A model generated the notes under the pieces. It worked only from the letters and a program-made list of their open reading frames with translations, ran no database searches and had not been told where the DNA came from. The translations under genes were made by a program, and so were the position numbers. From Dasypus novemcinctus (lineage: Eukaryota; Chordata; Mammalia; Cingulata; Dasypodidae), in contig NC_080673.1 of NCBI RefSeq assembly GCF_030445035.2, positions 192,491,216-192,555,215 on the forward strand: 64,000 nucleotides of DNA. Direction: 5' to 3'. The number at the start of each line of letters is the position of its first letter. Position 1 is the stretch's first letter. Positions 44,735 through 56,699 of the stretch are shown in pieces.

Positions 44735-45648
44735 CTTGGCTATCTGAATCCAGGCTTCCCTTTGGGAGACTCACAAAATAATTTATTCCTCTGTGTTCTA
44801 CAGCAGTGAGATGGATTTTCACATATGTCTGTGGAAATACCCTTGAAAGTATTGGGTGCTTGCTATAAATGTATTTCAGTACTTATTAGCAGCTTCAAAA
44901 AAATTTTATTGATATATATACTTTCCCGATTCATTGCTTGGTGATTTTAGATGGTTAATGACTCTGGATTTCAGTTTCTATGCCTCTTAAATGGCAATAA
45001 TCAGAGAATCATACAATTTTAAAGATTTTTAGAGAAAGGGAGATGCATTCATTCCCTGTCAGGAACTGAACTAGATTCCAAAGATGCAAAGATGACTAAG
45101 ACTGGGTAAAACAAGGGAGATAGGATCATTTTTTGCAAAGAGTCACTTGAAGTTCTAGTTGAAAGTCAAAGGTTGGTTGTCCCAGATTGAAAATAGTCTC
45201 CAAAGTGAGGCCATTTTCTTTCTCCAAACCGTATTTGCCCTGCCTTTCTTTCCAGGTTACTGTTAAAGATAAAATTGGTAATATATTTAAAAGTGTTTTG
45301 GAAAAAATAAAAGCACAGTACAAATTCCACATTGGGAAATTATCACCGAATCATTGGATACGGGTCTTAGTCAGTGGATGGGGCATTTGGTTAGTGAAAG
45401 GAGAATTTGAAGAGCAGAGGAAATAGTTATTTCTGGAAATAGCCTGTTTGGTGATTACTGTTAGTTGGCATCAGTTTAAGTTTTTTTCCCGCCTGGTAAT
45501 GTACCTAGAAATTTGTGATAGAATTAGCTATGCAAATTGAATACTTAAAAAAAAATTCCACAAACCTGTATGTTATATTTATAAACTTTACATTGTACTA
45601 AAGTCAGCAAATGTCACAGAATTAAAATCAGTAAATGCAAAAGTGAAG

Positions 45649-45662
45649 GTTGCCATAGCAAC
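45649..45662 (+). promoter_or_regulatory. RFX X-box palindrome
   Basis: GTTGCCATAGCAAC has both X-box half sites (GTTGC/GCAAC) with the central CATA spacing, matching the known RFX consensus. Flanked by AT-rich repeat-poor sequence. Binding is inferred. Confidence 0.7.
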
Positions 45663-46099
45663 AGTAACTAACCCATATTGCACGCAAAATGGAATGTACA
45701 TTAGGATTTCCATTTCATCGTCCATTATTAGAGAAAAATCCTATACAGAACAGGTGCAATATGGATATGTTAGGGTGACTCTAGCACCTATTTACCTTTT
45801 AAACTTCAGGCTTTAGCTGTTGGAACTCTTTTGTATCTACCAAGTTTTGCCTCCTCTAAGGAAAATAAAGCAGGAAAAATTAGAGGCAGCTTCAGGGCAG
45901 AGGTGTGCACCCCCAGATCTAAATCCAGCAGATCATCACCCTTGCATAAATTATCAATCAGCTCGGTAGGTGCTGCAGAGAGAGAAATAGATCCAGAATA
46001 CTAAATGTTTATGAAAATTGGTGCACTGTGCGCAGCGTACTTAAGAAGAATTTCTGTTGAGTCGGATTAGCCACACCTTTAGTGGCCCTAAAACGTGGT

Positions 46100-46560
46100 A
46101 ATGCAAGATGAGTTTGTGCCTTTCAAGAGGGCGTGGAAGAGCCCCATGGCAGGCTGGTAGGACTGGAGCAGGGGACCGGGGTCCCAGTCCCCACCCACCG
46201 CTTCTACCTACGCATCCCCTCCTTTGCTGAATTCCGGTTTCCTCCTGCGGTGACTTCTTTGCTTACCTCCCAGGGGTCCCAAATAGGAGAGGGAGGAGAA
46301 TGCGGAGTAGCACCGTGCTATCGCTGTTAAACAAGCTGCTTTCAAGTGAGACGGTGCCTTCGGCCCTTGCTCCCTGGACAGGTCCTAGCCTGGCTGGCTG
46401 CTTACATAACGGGGCGCTCCTCGCCCCCGGGCCCTCAGCGCTGCGCCAGAGGACTCTGAGTCATCGCCCAGAATACTCTGATGCCTCCTCCGTATCGGTC
46501 TAGATCAGGCGATGACTCTAGACCGGGACTCTTATTGGACACAATTTTCTTTTATAAAAT
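46100..46560. promoter_or_regulatory. CpG-bearing GC patch in intron 1 (possible enhancer or alternative promoter)
   Basis: CpG dinucleotides cluster here against a poor background, with GGGGCGCTCC, GCCCCCGGGCCC and CAGCGCTGCGCC. TGAGTCA at 46457-46463 is an AP-1 site. It contains two interlocking inverted repeats (46458-46468 with 46508-46518; 46496-46504 with 46517-46525). No frame, start or donor here convinces me of an exon. Confidence 0.45.
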
Positions 46561-48424
46561 TGGAAGACATGTTGCTAGTGACTAAACATGATTCACTCCA
46601 AAATGCACCTGACGTTTAAAATAACGTTAAGGAATATCAATCAGAAGTCATATCGCTCCCCCCGCCCCCCATAATTTTGAAAGTTCTTCAAAGTATTCCT
46701 TGACTTTCACGGTCAAATTCTAGAGGTCTGGAGCATGGCACAGGATCTGTATTTTATCGTGTAACCGTGGGGATTTCCCAAAACTTGTTTTAAAATCAGT
46801 CAACCAACCGATTCTGTATAGATTCAGGAGTTAGAATGAAGTGAACACCCCTCACCCCCGCCTCGCCCCATCAGGGTTTTGAGAGCAAGCGCAAAATCCC
46901 CCGTCCCAGGAACAACCCCGCCTTGTGTGGTGGGGACTGAGGAACTCTTTTGATATCAGCAGCCTCCTGTTTCCCCTCCCATCTCCAGCTGCTGGTCTCA
47001 AATTGGTGTGCCTCACTTTCCAGTGAATACCTGAAGGCTGTTTTGGGTTCTCTTACTTCCTGGTGGGTCAGATTTGCCATAGCTTCCTTCTACGTCTTCC
47101 TGCACAGATGCTGATAAAATAGGCAGGATCTGTGGCTTTGCCTGTTTGTCACAATTTGCCTTATATTTGGGTGTTCATGTCCGTTTTCCTTATCACATAA
47201 CATTTTTATTCTATACTTATTTAAAGATCTTTTTTAGATTATATTAGACAATTAAAAAATTAAACAACACTCGTGAACATACATAAAAAGGAATATCAGG
47301 GAAATAAACTGGCTAAATATTCCTAAGAGTCTTCATATTCAGGCAAGTAACAGCAGATGCCGAGCCAGTGGTTTACAAGCACATTTTTAAGAACAGAACT
47401 CTTTTTTCCCCTTGACCGTAGCACCAGTAAAATCTTGTAAGTAACCCCAAAGCATAAAAAAGATTAAAAACTGTGGTAAAAACATTGAAACATTAAAACA
47501 ATGAAAATAATTCATACTCTTTTTTTTTTTCCCACTCTGGAATGGGGAAGATGAGACAAAAGAAAAGTTATAAATAAGCACAGTTACTGTGTTAAACATT
47601 GTGGATTAAGCATACATGTTTTACTCTAGCTCTTCCCAGGAAAATTATGGTGCAGAAATAAAAGGTATAAAATCACAAGGCTATAACTTTCCAGAATTTA
47701 ACTTTATAGAATTTTTCTTTCACTCATAGCTGTCCATGATTTTACATGTAATACACCCTTTGTGCTATCAAAAACATTGATGAGGCCGCATTCCATAAAA
47801 AAAAAAATTTAAAAAAACAACAAAAAACATTGATTCTAGGCTCTGAAGCAGGCTTTGTGTTATGTAGAACTTGCGTAATTTTGAATTCCATTTTCAGGAA
47901 TGTAGCTCAACTTGTTGGATGCATAATTTCTCTGACTCTTACCCTCAACCGTTTGATTCTGAAGAGTTAAAGAATTATCTCTCATTTTCTTCCAAGCCAT
48001 TCACACCCAGTCTGCAAATTGTGGTGCTTCTGATTTTAATATTGGCACACATGAAATGACAGTGATGGCTGGACTGTTGCCTGGTTAACAGAGATGTTAA
48101 ATCATAAACGATAGAGATTTCTGAGCCCAGAGCCATTAATATTGGAAAAACTGTGCGTCTTAGAATTAATGAAATTATATGGACGTTTGGGATTTTACTG
48201 CACTTGTTGTGTTACCTGCTTTCTCAAATAAAATACATTTTACACATTTTTTCATCAAATATTATATAAAACTGGACATTAAGGTTTTTTCCAGCCTGTG
48301 CATTACCATGATGTATATAGTCGATCCCTTTTGGTCTTGCCTCCTACTTTTAATATAAATGTCTTCTAGAGTTTGTTTTTGAACAGCTCTGTTTTATGTG
48401 GGGAGATGGAGAGTTTTTTTAAAA

Positions 48425-48895
48425 AAATGATGCTTTCTTTATTCATGACAGTCAAAAAGTAGACATAACCACATGTCCATTAATGTGAGTGGGTAAGTGA
48501 AATGTGTATTCATAAAATGGAATACTATTCAGCCATAAAAAAGAATGAAATACTGATATATACTGCAACATAAAAAATCTTCAAAAATTCTGTTAAGTTA
48601 AAGAAGCCGGTCACAGAAGATCTATTGCGTGATCCATTTATACAAAATGTCCAGGAAAGGTAAATCCATGGAAACACAAAGTGGATTAGTGGTTGCCTGT
48701 GATAGAAGGGTTGTTACAAGAGTGCCTACAGTGGGCATGTGGGATCTTACCAGGATGATGGGAATGTGCTAAAACTGGATCGCGACGGTGGTTGTACAAT
48801 GCATTAGATTTACTAAAAATTACTGAATTGCCCACTTAAAACACATGGCTTTTGATGGTACCTAAATTATACCTTAATAAAATCACTTGAAAAAA
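48425..48895 (+). mobile_element. L1M 3' end, plus strand
   Basis: ACATGTCCATTAATGTGAG, AAATGGAATACTATTCAGCC, GAAGCCGGTCACAG, TGGTTGCCTGTGATAG and ACCTTAATAAAATCACTTG follow a mammalian L1M 3' end. Confidence 0.8.
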
Positions 48896-48899
48896 AATT

Positions 48900-49935
48900 A
48901 TTCTGCCACCACTGCTGTCTTCCCAGAATACAGTGTTAACTAAAAATATGCTAGGAGTGTTCTTTGTTTTAGAAAACTGTTTTAGAGCTCAAGCAGTTTT
49001 TTTAATAGTGTAAGATAGAAGGGTGGAAAAACCTAAGGAGAAAGGGCTTTGTGTAGGTCAGAAGGTTTGCAGGTGCATGGAGACCATTAAAGCCATCAGT
49101 GCTAGCCATGGGCCCAGCGCCAGCCACTCTTTTCTGCCATCCCTGGCCAATCCCTAGTTCGGCTCCAGTGCATTTGGTGATGCGCAGCCCATCCTCGTTT
49201 TGAGGCAACCTATTCAATTGTCATACTTGAGTTCCAGTTGTTAAAAGGAATTTAAAAAATTAAACTCAAGTCTGTCTCTTAGTCCCTTTCTATCATGGGT
49301 CTTTTTCTGTGTTTTAAACCTGTATGGACCAAGTCCAAGTTCACCCTCTCTTCTCTAAAAGACCCTTGGGCTTTCCAAATGGGAAGCCAATTATCCCTTA
49401 GCTGTTGGTCTTCTCCCTGCTGGTCTGAACACTGTTTGGGTGAGTGGGGATGACTTATATGCCCTCCTTTTGCTCAGCTTCTTGGCCCGAGTGTGAGCCC
49501 CCGCTAGAAGGTAAGCATCTCTCTTACACAAATGCTCTCCCTGGCTGTCGATTTGTCAATGGGGCACTTACAGTGTAGCCTTAAGAAACAGACAGACCAT
49601 CCCACAAGTGATCTGGCCACTCCAGGTCAGTACATGGTGTTCTTTTACTTTCCCTGCCTTTTTTTTTTTTACCTTGCATGAGTTATAAGACACATAAATG
49701 TAGATCTTGTCATCTTTTTCTGACAATCTGAAAAAGTAAGTAATAATCAGAGCCTACTTACACAACACTGATCAAATGCTATGGAGTCTTTTCTCTGTTG
49801 TTTTTTCCCTTCTTGTACTGATTTCCAGACGACTTGCAAATGTTCTTTACTATGATAGCAATCGAGGGTATTGCCTACATTAACTTAGAAGGTGCCATGA
49901 ATTTCCCTGGGAATCTGGGAAAGTCTTTTTTCCTC
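48900..49935. other. Unassigned intronic sequence
   Basis: No repeat or gene recognised. Confidence 0.4.
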
Positions 49936-49937
49936 GT

Positions 49938-50268
49938 TCATTATTTCAAAAATATTTATTTTGTACCTGCTATGAACCAGGCATCCATTTTCAGGGCTAA
50001 AGAAAAAGCAATGAGCAAAACCATTCTTTTACTCTTACAGAACTTACAATGCAGTGGAAGAATAAGATAACACAGAGGTAAAGAAATAGATACACCCTGT
50101 AATAGTAAACAGTGCTAAATACTATGAGGAAAAACCAAACTGAAGACAGGGGATACTTATGAGGGATGCTATTTTAGATCATGGGGTTTGAGAAGATCTC
50201 TAAAGAAATGGCGTTTGAGCAGAGACACAGATAAAGTGCAAGTGGGAGACCATGGGTAGGCTGGGAAA
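49938..50268 (-). mobile_element. L2 3' half, minus strand (split copy)
   Basis: TCATTATTTCAAAAATATTTATTTTG, ATGAACCAGGCATCC and GAGCAGAGACACAG follow antisense L2. Its partner half is at 51003-51240. Confidence 0.75.
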
Positions 50269-51002
50269 TTATGCATATAGATAGACATTAATTTAGTACA
50301 CAATTCATGAGTAATAGCAATAAAATATAAAATACTTTTATTATAAATAAAATGCTTCCATTGATTCTTGCATTTATAGCCAAATTTTGGTTTTTCTTAG
50401 TGAACATGTATAGTTTTGACAAGAATGTTAGTTTGTTTTCTTTTATATTAACAAGTAAGGAGAAAGTAAGCAACTTCCTGATGAATGGGTTAATAGTTTT
50501 CAAATACTGGAAGGATTTTTCCTTAAATTTCAAACTTTGTTTGCTATTCACGGTGTAATGCTGCAGACATGACACATTTTTAAGTTTATTCTGCACTGTT
50601 AAGGTTTTCTCCATCACTTTCTTAAGTCTAGACAATCAACAAAAAATTAAATCCAGTCTGGATGTGTAGTATAGTGTTTGCCAGTTTCTGTGATGTAAGT
50701 GCTCCCCTCATGGCCAGTTGCAAGCTACCAATGTGACATTACTGGATGTCAAGCTGAGAAGAGATGCATGCCATTATATAGTATTCTACTGTGCAGATGT
50801 AATAGAAGCAAATAGCCTCTAGAGTATGACGTATTAAAATATAGTAAAATAATTAGGAAGTGATGAGTTTTGAGTATTTATTACCTTTGTTTTTAATATA
50901 ATTTATTTAATTGTAATGTAGCAACAGGCTCACAAAATTCTTGAAAATTTAGCAGATAACCAATATGAGTGGGTACCAGCATGTTGTATGTGAGAGATAT
51001 GG
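50269..51002. other. Unassigned 730 bases between L2 halves
   Basis: AT-rich, without a clear family. A minus frame of 115 codons (50288-50635) has no family match. It separates the two halves of one L2. Confidence 0.45.
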
Positions 51003-51240
51003 ATATTTGAGGGCAGAGTATTCTAGGTAGCAGGAGCAAGGAGTGTAAGGTTCTTAAGCAAGAGCAGGCTGGATATGCAAAAGGAAAGGCCAGTATTGGG
51101 AATGCAGGGTAGATACAGGAGGAAAGCAGGCTGCTGAGATAGTCTGGGGCCAGATCCAGCAGGGTCTTAGTACCTGGTGGACAGGTCATTTGAAGGTGGC
51201 TGGGGGTGACCCAGAGAGCTCCATACCACCCTCCATTCAC
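51003..51240 (-). mobile_element. L2 second half, minus strand
   Basis: GGCAGAGTATTCTAGGTAGC, AGGCTGGATATGC and TGGGGCCAGATCCAGCAGGG follow antisense L2 beyond the point reached at 50268. Confidence 0.65.
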
Positions 51241-51268
51241 ACATGCCACCCTTAGCAGGATTGCAGAG

Positions 51269-51975
51269 TGTGGCAGTTAGAAATTATTTTATGAATCCCA
51301 AGAAGAAAAAGATTATGTTTGTAAACTGATCTATTCCTCTGGGTGTGATACCCTTGGATTGCATTACCTTCAATCCTTTGATTGAAGGGGCCTTTGATTA
51401 GATTACTTGATAAGAGTGCTTGCCTTTTGATTGTACCACAGTGAGGCATGACTCAGGTTGAGTCCCCACCCCCTTGCTGGGTCTGATATAAATGGACTCA
51501 AACAGACAGGAAGAGAGAGCTCTGCCATTTTTGATCCTGCCAAGTAACAGAAAGGAGAGACTCAAACAGCTGAGGCCCTGGAGAGAGAGAAGCCATTTTC
51601 CTGATAACATACAGCTGAACTTGGAAAGAGAGCCTGATACAGGATGCCTGGAAAGAAACAAGCCCTATGCCAGGAGAGATAGGACTACATGATTGCTTAA
51701 GCATGAAGCCCCAAGAGACTGGGTCCCATGGAGCTGCTCAAGAGGAAAAGGTGAGGCCAGAGGGGAAGGCTGAAACCTGGGCAGAGATTGGCAGCCATCT
51801 TGCTTCACCATGGGACAACAGTAGCTGACTGGGTGAGAAAGTATCTCTGACGGTACCTTGGTTTGAACCTTTCATGGCCTTACAGCTGCAAGCTTTTACC
51901 CCAGATAAACGTCCTTTATAAAGGTCAACACATTTCTGGTACTTTACATTCAGCAGCCTTTGGCAAACTAAAACA
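51269..51975 (+). mobile_element. MaLR-like solo LTR, plus strand, perfect 5-bp TSD
   Basis: Starts TGTGGCAGTTAGAAATT and ends CAAACTAAAACA. CAGAG precedes (51264-51268) and follows (51976-51980) exactly, the 5-bp duplication expected of this class. No internal coding region flanks it, so it is a solo LTR of 707 bases. It shares GTCAACACATTTCTGGT with the LTR at 7984. Confidence 0.85.
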
Positions 51976-51980
51976 CAGAG

Positions 51981-52740
51981 CTCCTAATCAGCTTTGTAAC
52001 TTTGAAGGAGCTACTTACCCTCCTCCCATCATTTTCCTTATCTGAAAGATGAGGAAGTTGGGTTACTGTGTAATTTAAGCTTCCTTCCAATCCAATTCTA
52101 ACAATCTGTGAATCTGGATAAGACTTCAAAATCCTTTCCTCGCAGTGAATGCCGTAGGTCCTTCTGGGCTTGCTCAGCATTTCCCCCAGGTTGATGTGGC
52201 TGAACTTAGCCTCTCAATGACTGGCAGTCCACTGAAACTTCTGCATTTCTTTCCTGCCTCTGAACTTGGTGACATAACCCAGCAGCTGTCTTATAGAAAA
52301 CCCAGTGACTTTTTCCATATAGTTGGGGAAGGTGGGTAGAGCCTCATTCATTTCCAGTGCTGTTGCCGAATGGCTTTCCAATATGGCCAGCCACTCACAT
52401 CAATGCCATGTCACTATTACTCTGAACAAACAAATCCTCAAAGGTTTAGATGACTGAGATGAGACTGAGTAGGCAAATAGATCCAGGGACTTACTGAGAG
52501 CTCTCCATAGATATCCATGTGGATCTCCTAGATCACTTTCAAATTAAGAACCTAAGGAAAACATCTGGGTATTCTTTAGATGCTTAAGATAGAGAATGAT
52601 CAAAGATATCGTTGGGGAAGGTGAACATCTACCTATTGGTGATTAAAAGCTCCAAACTCAAGGGATAAATCATACAAACTGTATACTCCTTTGATATAGA
52701 AACTTTCTCCCTCACTAATCATAATTCTTCCAAGCACCAT
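51981..52740. other. Unassigned intronic sequence
   Basis: No gene recognised. The stretch 51980-52090 has weak MIR-like character. Confidence 0.35.
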
Positions 52741-52744
52741 AGGT

Positions 52745-52950
52745 TAGTGTTTATGATTTCAGGCTATACAACCAGATTATCTGCATTTAAATTCCAGGCC
52801 AGCTATTTCCTATGTAACTTCAGCCAAGTTACCTAAGTGTGCCTCAGTTTCTTTACTTTTAAATATGAAGTGATAATAAGTACCTTGTTGGGATGCTATT
52901 TGAATTAGATGAACTAATACTGTTACAGTCTTCAAATAATATGGTAGTTT
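52745..52950 (+). mobile_element. MIR, plus strand
   Basis: TGATTTCAGGCTATACAACCAG, AAGTTACCTAAGTGTGCCTCAG and GGGATGCTATTTGAATTAG are MIR in order. Confidence 0.75.
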
Positions 52951-53139
52951 TAGAAGCACCATCACATCTATGATTTCAATTTTTCTTTAGAATAACCCCT
53001 GTCTCTGGAGAAGGTTGGGGAATATTAGCACTTTGATTTCAGAGGGTTCAGCATTGCCTAGTCTAGCTTTACCAAAACTTCAGGCACTTGTGAAATAGTT
53101 TTCATTTTGCACAAGAATTTCATTTCTGGAACTGACTTG

Positions 53140-53345
53140 CCTGAGCTTGATTTCTAATTTGAATCTCTTTACTACTTCTGTGCACTCCAGCAAGTTACTT
53201 AAGTTCTCTAGGCCTTGCTTCCTCACCTAATTAAATGGTATATAAGAATAGCAATTATGATGTCCACCTCATAGTTTCATTGAGGACTCAATGAAGCAAT
53301 ATTCATAAAACACTGAGGCACATAGCATGGAGCCTGACAAATGGT
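53140..53345 (+). mobile_element. MIR, plus strand
   Basis: TGTGCACTCCAGCAAGTTAC, CTTCCTCACCTAATTAAATGG and GAGCCTGACAAATGG follow MIR. A CATCATCATCTTCATC run follows from 53357. Confidence 0.7.
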
Positions 53346-53356
53346 AGCCTCAGTCA

Positions 53357-53406
53357 TCATCATCTTCATCGTCATTATGATCAACATCATTACCAACATC
53401 ATCATT
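53357..53406 (+). repeat. Imperfect (ATC)n repeat
   Basis: CATCATCATCTTCATC then interrupted ATC and ATT steps, directly after a MIR 3' end. Confidence 0.7.
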
Positions 53407-53708
53407 CCATGACAGGAAAGAAAGTTTAAGTGACTGGACTAAAGAGAATAACAGCATTTATTTTGCTTATGAATCTGTGATTTGGGCAGGGCTTTGCTCA
53501 CTAAGTATAAATTGGGCATGGCACCAAGGCTGGGTGTGAAATCAGATGAAGCTTTGTTCACTCACATATCTGACAGTTGATGCTGGCTATTGGCTGAGAC
53601 CTTAGCTGGGCTGTCAGTTGACCAGAACACCAACACAGCTTCTCCATGGGGCCTGGGCTTACCTCCTGGTATAAGAATGTGTTCATTGCATTATAAGAAG
53701 TGGGATGG

Positions 53709-54200
53709 TGTCAGTATGCCAGAGATGCTATGACAAATACCACACAATGTGTTGACAACCAGAATTTATTGGCTCACTGTTTTAGAAGTCTGAAGTCCTA
53801 AATCAAGGCATCAGCCAGACCATGCTTTCTTCTGGGGTTGGTAGTATTCTGGTGATGGTTTCCCACAGTTCTTTGAGTTTCTTGACTTGCATCTCTGTCT
53901 CTGTCACATGATGATGTCCTTGGTCTCCTAATGTGGCTTTTTCTGCCTTCTAACCTCTACATCTTCTGATGTTTTTCTGAGTGCATCCAGACTTTCTCCT
54001 TATAAGGCCTCCAGGAATATGGGTAACATGGGTTAAGATTCACCCTCTTTCGATTTGACCACAATTTAAATAATGACATTTTCAAAATCCTATTCACAAA
54101 GGGTTTCACACCCACAGGGGTGCTGATTAAGAACTAAGAGCATGTCTTTTGTGCGGTAAATGAGTCAGTCCCCAAGAGATGAGATGCATAGTAGTGTGAC
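53709..54200 (-). mobile_element. MaLR-like LTR, minus strand
   Basis: CTATGACAAATACCACACAATG, AATTTATTGGCTCACTG, AAATCAAGGCATCAGCCAG and CTCCTTATAAGGCC follow an antisense MaLR-type LTR. The far end is unclear. Confidence 0.6.
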
Positions 54201-54439
54201 CATCTTTGGGAAATACTATCTATGATACTAGTCAAGTCACACAGAGCCATTTTGTTCCATGTTTTTCTGATTTGATCAATATAGGGAAAAAATAATAGTA
54301 CCAATGCTGTTACTAATACTGAGGATTTTATGTCTTACCTTAATTGACATATCTGTGGAGTAAGGATTGTTTTTCCCCTTTCCAGCTCCCTTTTTGACTC
54401 CTTTCTTTGACCAACTATGGGATGTAATGCAGTGGGAGA

Positions 54440-54570
54440 AACCTGGGCAGGAAGTCCAAATTCTGGATTTATTCTGTCTCAGCATTGATTAACATTGGAT
54501 ATGACCTTGGGCAATTCAGTTTTTTTTTTGAGGTTTAATTTCTTCATCTGTCAAATGAATGTGTTAGGCC
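54440..54570 (+). mobile_element. MIR fragment, plus strand
   Basis: GGATATGACCTTGGGCAATTC and TTTCTTCATCTGTCAAATG are MIR, with a T-run between. Confidence 0.6.
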
Positions 54571-54999
54571 ACATAGTCTTTTCTGGAATGTTAAAGCATT
54601 CTTTAATTTATTTGAGTTACACTATTAAACACATACTTAAAGTTAATAAAAGTGATAAAGTTAGTAAAGTACTTAAAATAGTGTTCAGAAGTTTGAAAAG
54701 TAAAGAATTATTATACACTATTCCTCACTGTAATCTAATATTTGACTATTTCATGCCAGTCTTTTTCAGTGTACTTGCAAGTGAAGTGTTCTCCTTTGTA
54801 ACCTAAATTTTCATAACCTTGCATCATGTGTATTTTCCATATAGATGTCTTTTTGTGTATTGACAGTTTTTAAATGGCACTTAGGAAAAACAAATGTCTG
54901 CAGGATCACCTTCCTTTTCTCTAGGTCCCCTGCTCTTATCACAGAGCCCTCTGTAGATATCCTGTCAGGTTAGAGCAACAATTGTTATACATTTTTCTG
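54571..54999. other. Unassigned intronic sequence
   Basis: No repeat or gene recognised. Confidence 0.4.
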
Positions 55000-55240
55000 G
55001 AGATAAGGATTTTGAGGAAAAATAAAATGTGGCAAGGGGTTGGAGAGTGACTGGAATGGGGATAGCTGGATTAAAGAGGGCATAAGAGGAAGTCACTGAG
55101 CGAACACTGGAGCAGTGGAGGCATGACCCACAGGAAGGTCTGGGGGAAGAAATTTCCAGGCAGAGAGCAGCAGGCACAAAGGTGGACATGCGGTTGGAGT
55201 GTTCATGGGACAAGATGGCCAGTGTGGCCAGAAGCATGAG
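55000..55240 (-). mobile_element. L2 fragment, minus strand
   Basis: GAGAGTGACTGGAATGGGG, AAATTTCCAGGCAGAGAGC and GATGGCCAGTGTGGCC follow antisense L2. Confidence 0.65.
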
Positions 55241-56510
55241 TTGAAGATCCCACCCCTGAGCTCTCTGAGCTGAATGCCCATACCTTCTCTTTTCACAAGT
55301 CTGGATAATTTCCGAATGACTGTGGGCCACCATGGTGGAGTGATGAACCATATACTCTGACTGCTCTTTTGGAGTGAGTGTGTGATTGCTTTGAAAGGAG
55401 AAGAGGGAAGCTGGGCTGTTTCCTCCTCCAGCTGAAGAGTTGGCTTCCCAGCCTGAGATGACATTTGCCAGATGGACAATGGCCGTTCTCTCAGAGCCTG
55501 TACCATCCTTGTTGTCACAGAAGCTGGCTAGTAGGAAGTCCTGGGTGGATTTTCCAGCTTAAGCCTGCTGTCACATTAGTCCCTAGATCCTATAAATCAG
55601 ATTCCTTACAGAGAGTTCCATGCTCATTTTTCCTTCCCATGCAGAATGCCAGGGTTTCCTACAATAGGGCTCCAGGCAGTAATTCCTGAATACATGAGAG
55701 TGACCAAAAAGTTCTAGATATGAACCATTTCCTGAAATGATTGTGGTTTTCTAGTCTCTGCCTCTGTGGCAGTTTTCTTTGTGATTCCTGGTGCTCTTGA
55801 GGGACTCTTAACACTGTGGCATCATTTCCTGCCCAAATCTTTAGGCTTTCCTCTAAATTTTGCACGAACCTGAACACTTACTGTATGATAGTTCTCCAAA
55901 TGTGGATAGAGATCTAAGGCATAATCTTGGACATGCAATGAAAGTCCAAAAGACCTATGAGATGTCCAGGAGCTTTCATTTCCACTCTGAGGGCAATTAT
56001 GGATTTTGATATGATGAGCCACTCTTTGACCTTCTCTGTTTATTCCCCAATTTTGCTTTTAAAGCTTTTACCCTGGATATTTACAATGAAGATCCAACTA
56101 ATTCGTGGAACAGAAGAAAAGCAATGTGTATATGCCAGGTTAGGCTAGCTACTGTAAGAAAAAGCCACGACTCTCAGGGCTGTAATAAAATCGTTTCCCT
56201 CCCTCCACCCATGTTACAGTCTGGTATAGGGTGGCCGGGGTAGGGGCGGGATTCTGCTCCACTTAATCGTTCAGAGAGCTGCCCAGGTAGCAACTCTGCC
56301 TGCTGCCTTGCCCAGGGCTTTCCTTGGTTTTGCATCCTGTCAACCCACAATGAAAGAGAGCATGTAACAACGGGGCAGAAGGTTTTAGAACCAGATCTGG
56401 ATGTGCTCCACATCGCTTCCGCCCCAAGTGACTCCAGCTCCATGCCCGGAGGATGGAGAATGCAGCCCATGAGCAGTGGTCAAGTAAGAGTAAACACAGA
56501 TATTGGCTCT
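55241..56510. other. Unassigned 1.3 kb of intron
   Basis: No gene or repeat recognised. Overlapping minus frames of 141 and 128 codons at 54965-55518 lie partly in the L2 above and have no family. Confidence 0.4.
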
Positions 56511-56515
56511 GGCAG

Positions 56516-56690
56516 GTGGTGGTTCTCAAAGCCCTTGTTGCTCAACTGCATCACTTGGCATGGGTGGTGGTCAGTAAGAGTGCAAATTCCCTTGCCAATT
56601 CCCAAGACCTAATGAAACGGAATCTCTGCGTGTGGAGCCCAGGAATGTGCATGTTGAATAGCGCCCCAGCCTATGCTTCCAATGCAAAGA
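56516..56690 (+). mobile_element. MER5A-type hAT, plus strand
   Basis: TGGTGGTTCTCAAAGCCC, GAGTGCAAATTCCCTTGCC and AAGACCTAATGAAACGGAATC then GTGGAGCCCAGGAATGTG follow the MER5A order. Confidence 0.75.
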
Positions 56691-56699
56691 TGTGTAAGA

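Larger units (their letters stand above)
44735..48420. other. Long repeat-poor stretch of intron 1
   Basis: About 3.7 kb with almost no recognisable interspersed repeat (a weak L1-end-like TTTTATTGATATATA near 44905). It holds an RFX X-box (45649-45662) and a CpG-bearing patch (46100-46560). The lack of old repeats suggests either selection or simply unrecognised copies. Confidence 0.5.

Noticed and set aside
55093-55518. 141-codon minus frame
   Set aside because: Half is L2 and the rest unrecognised; no exon signals.
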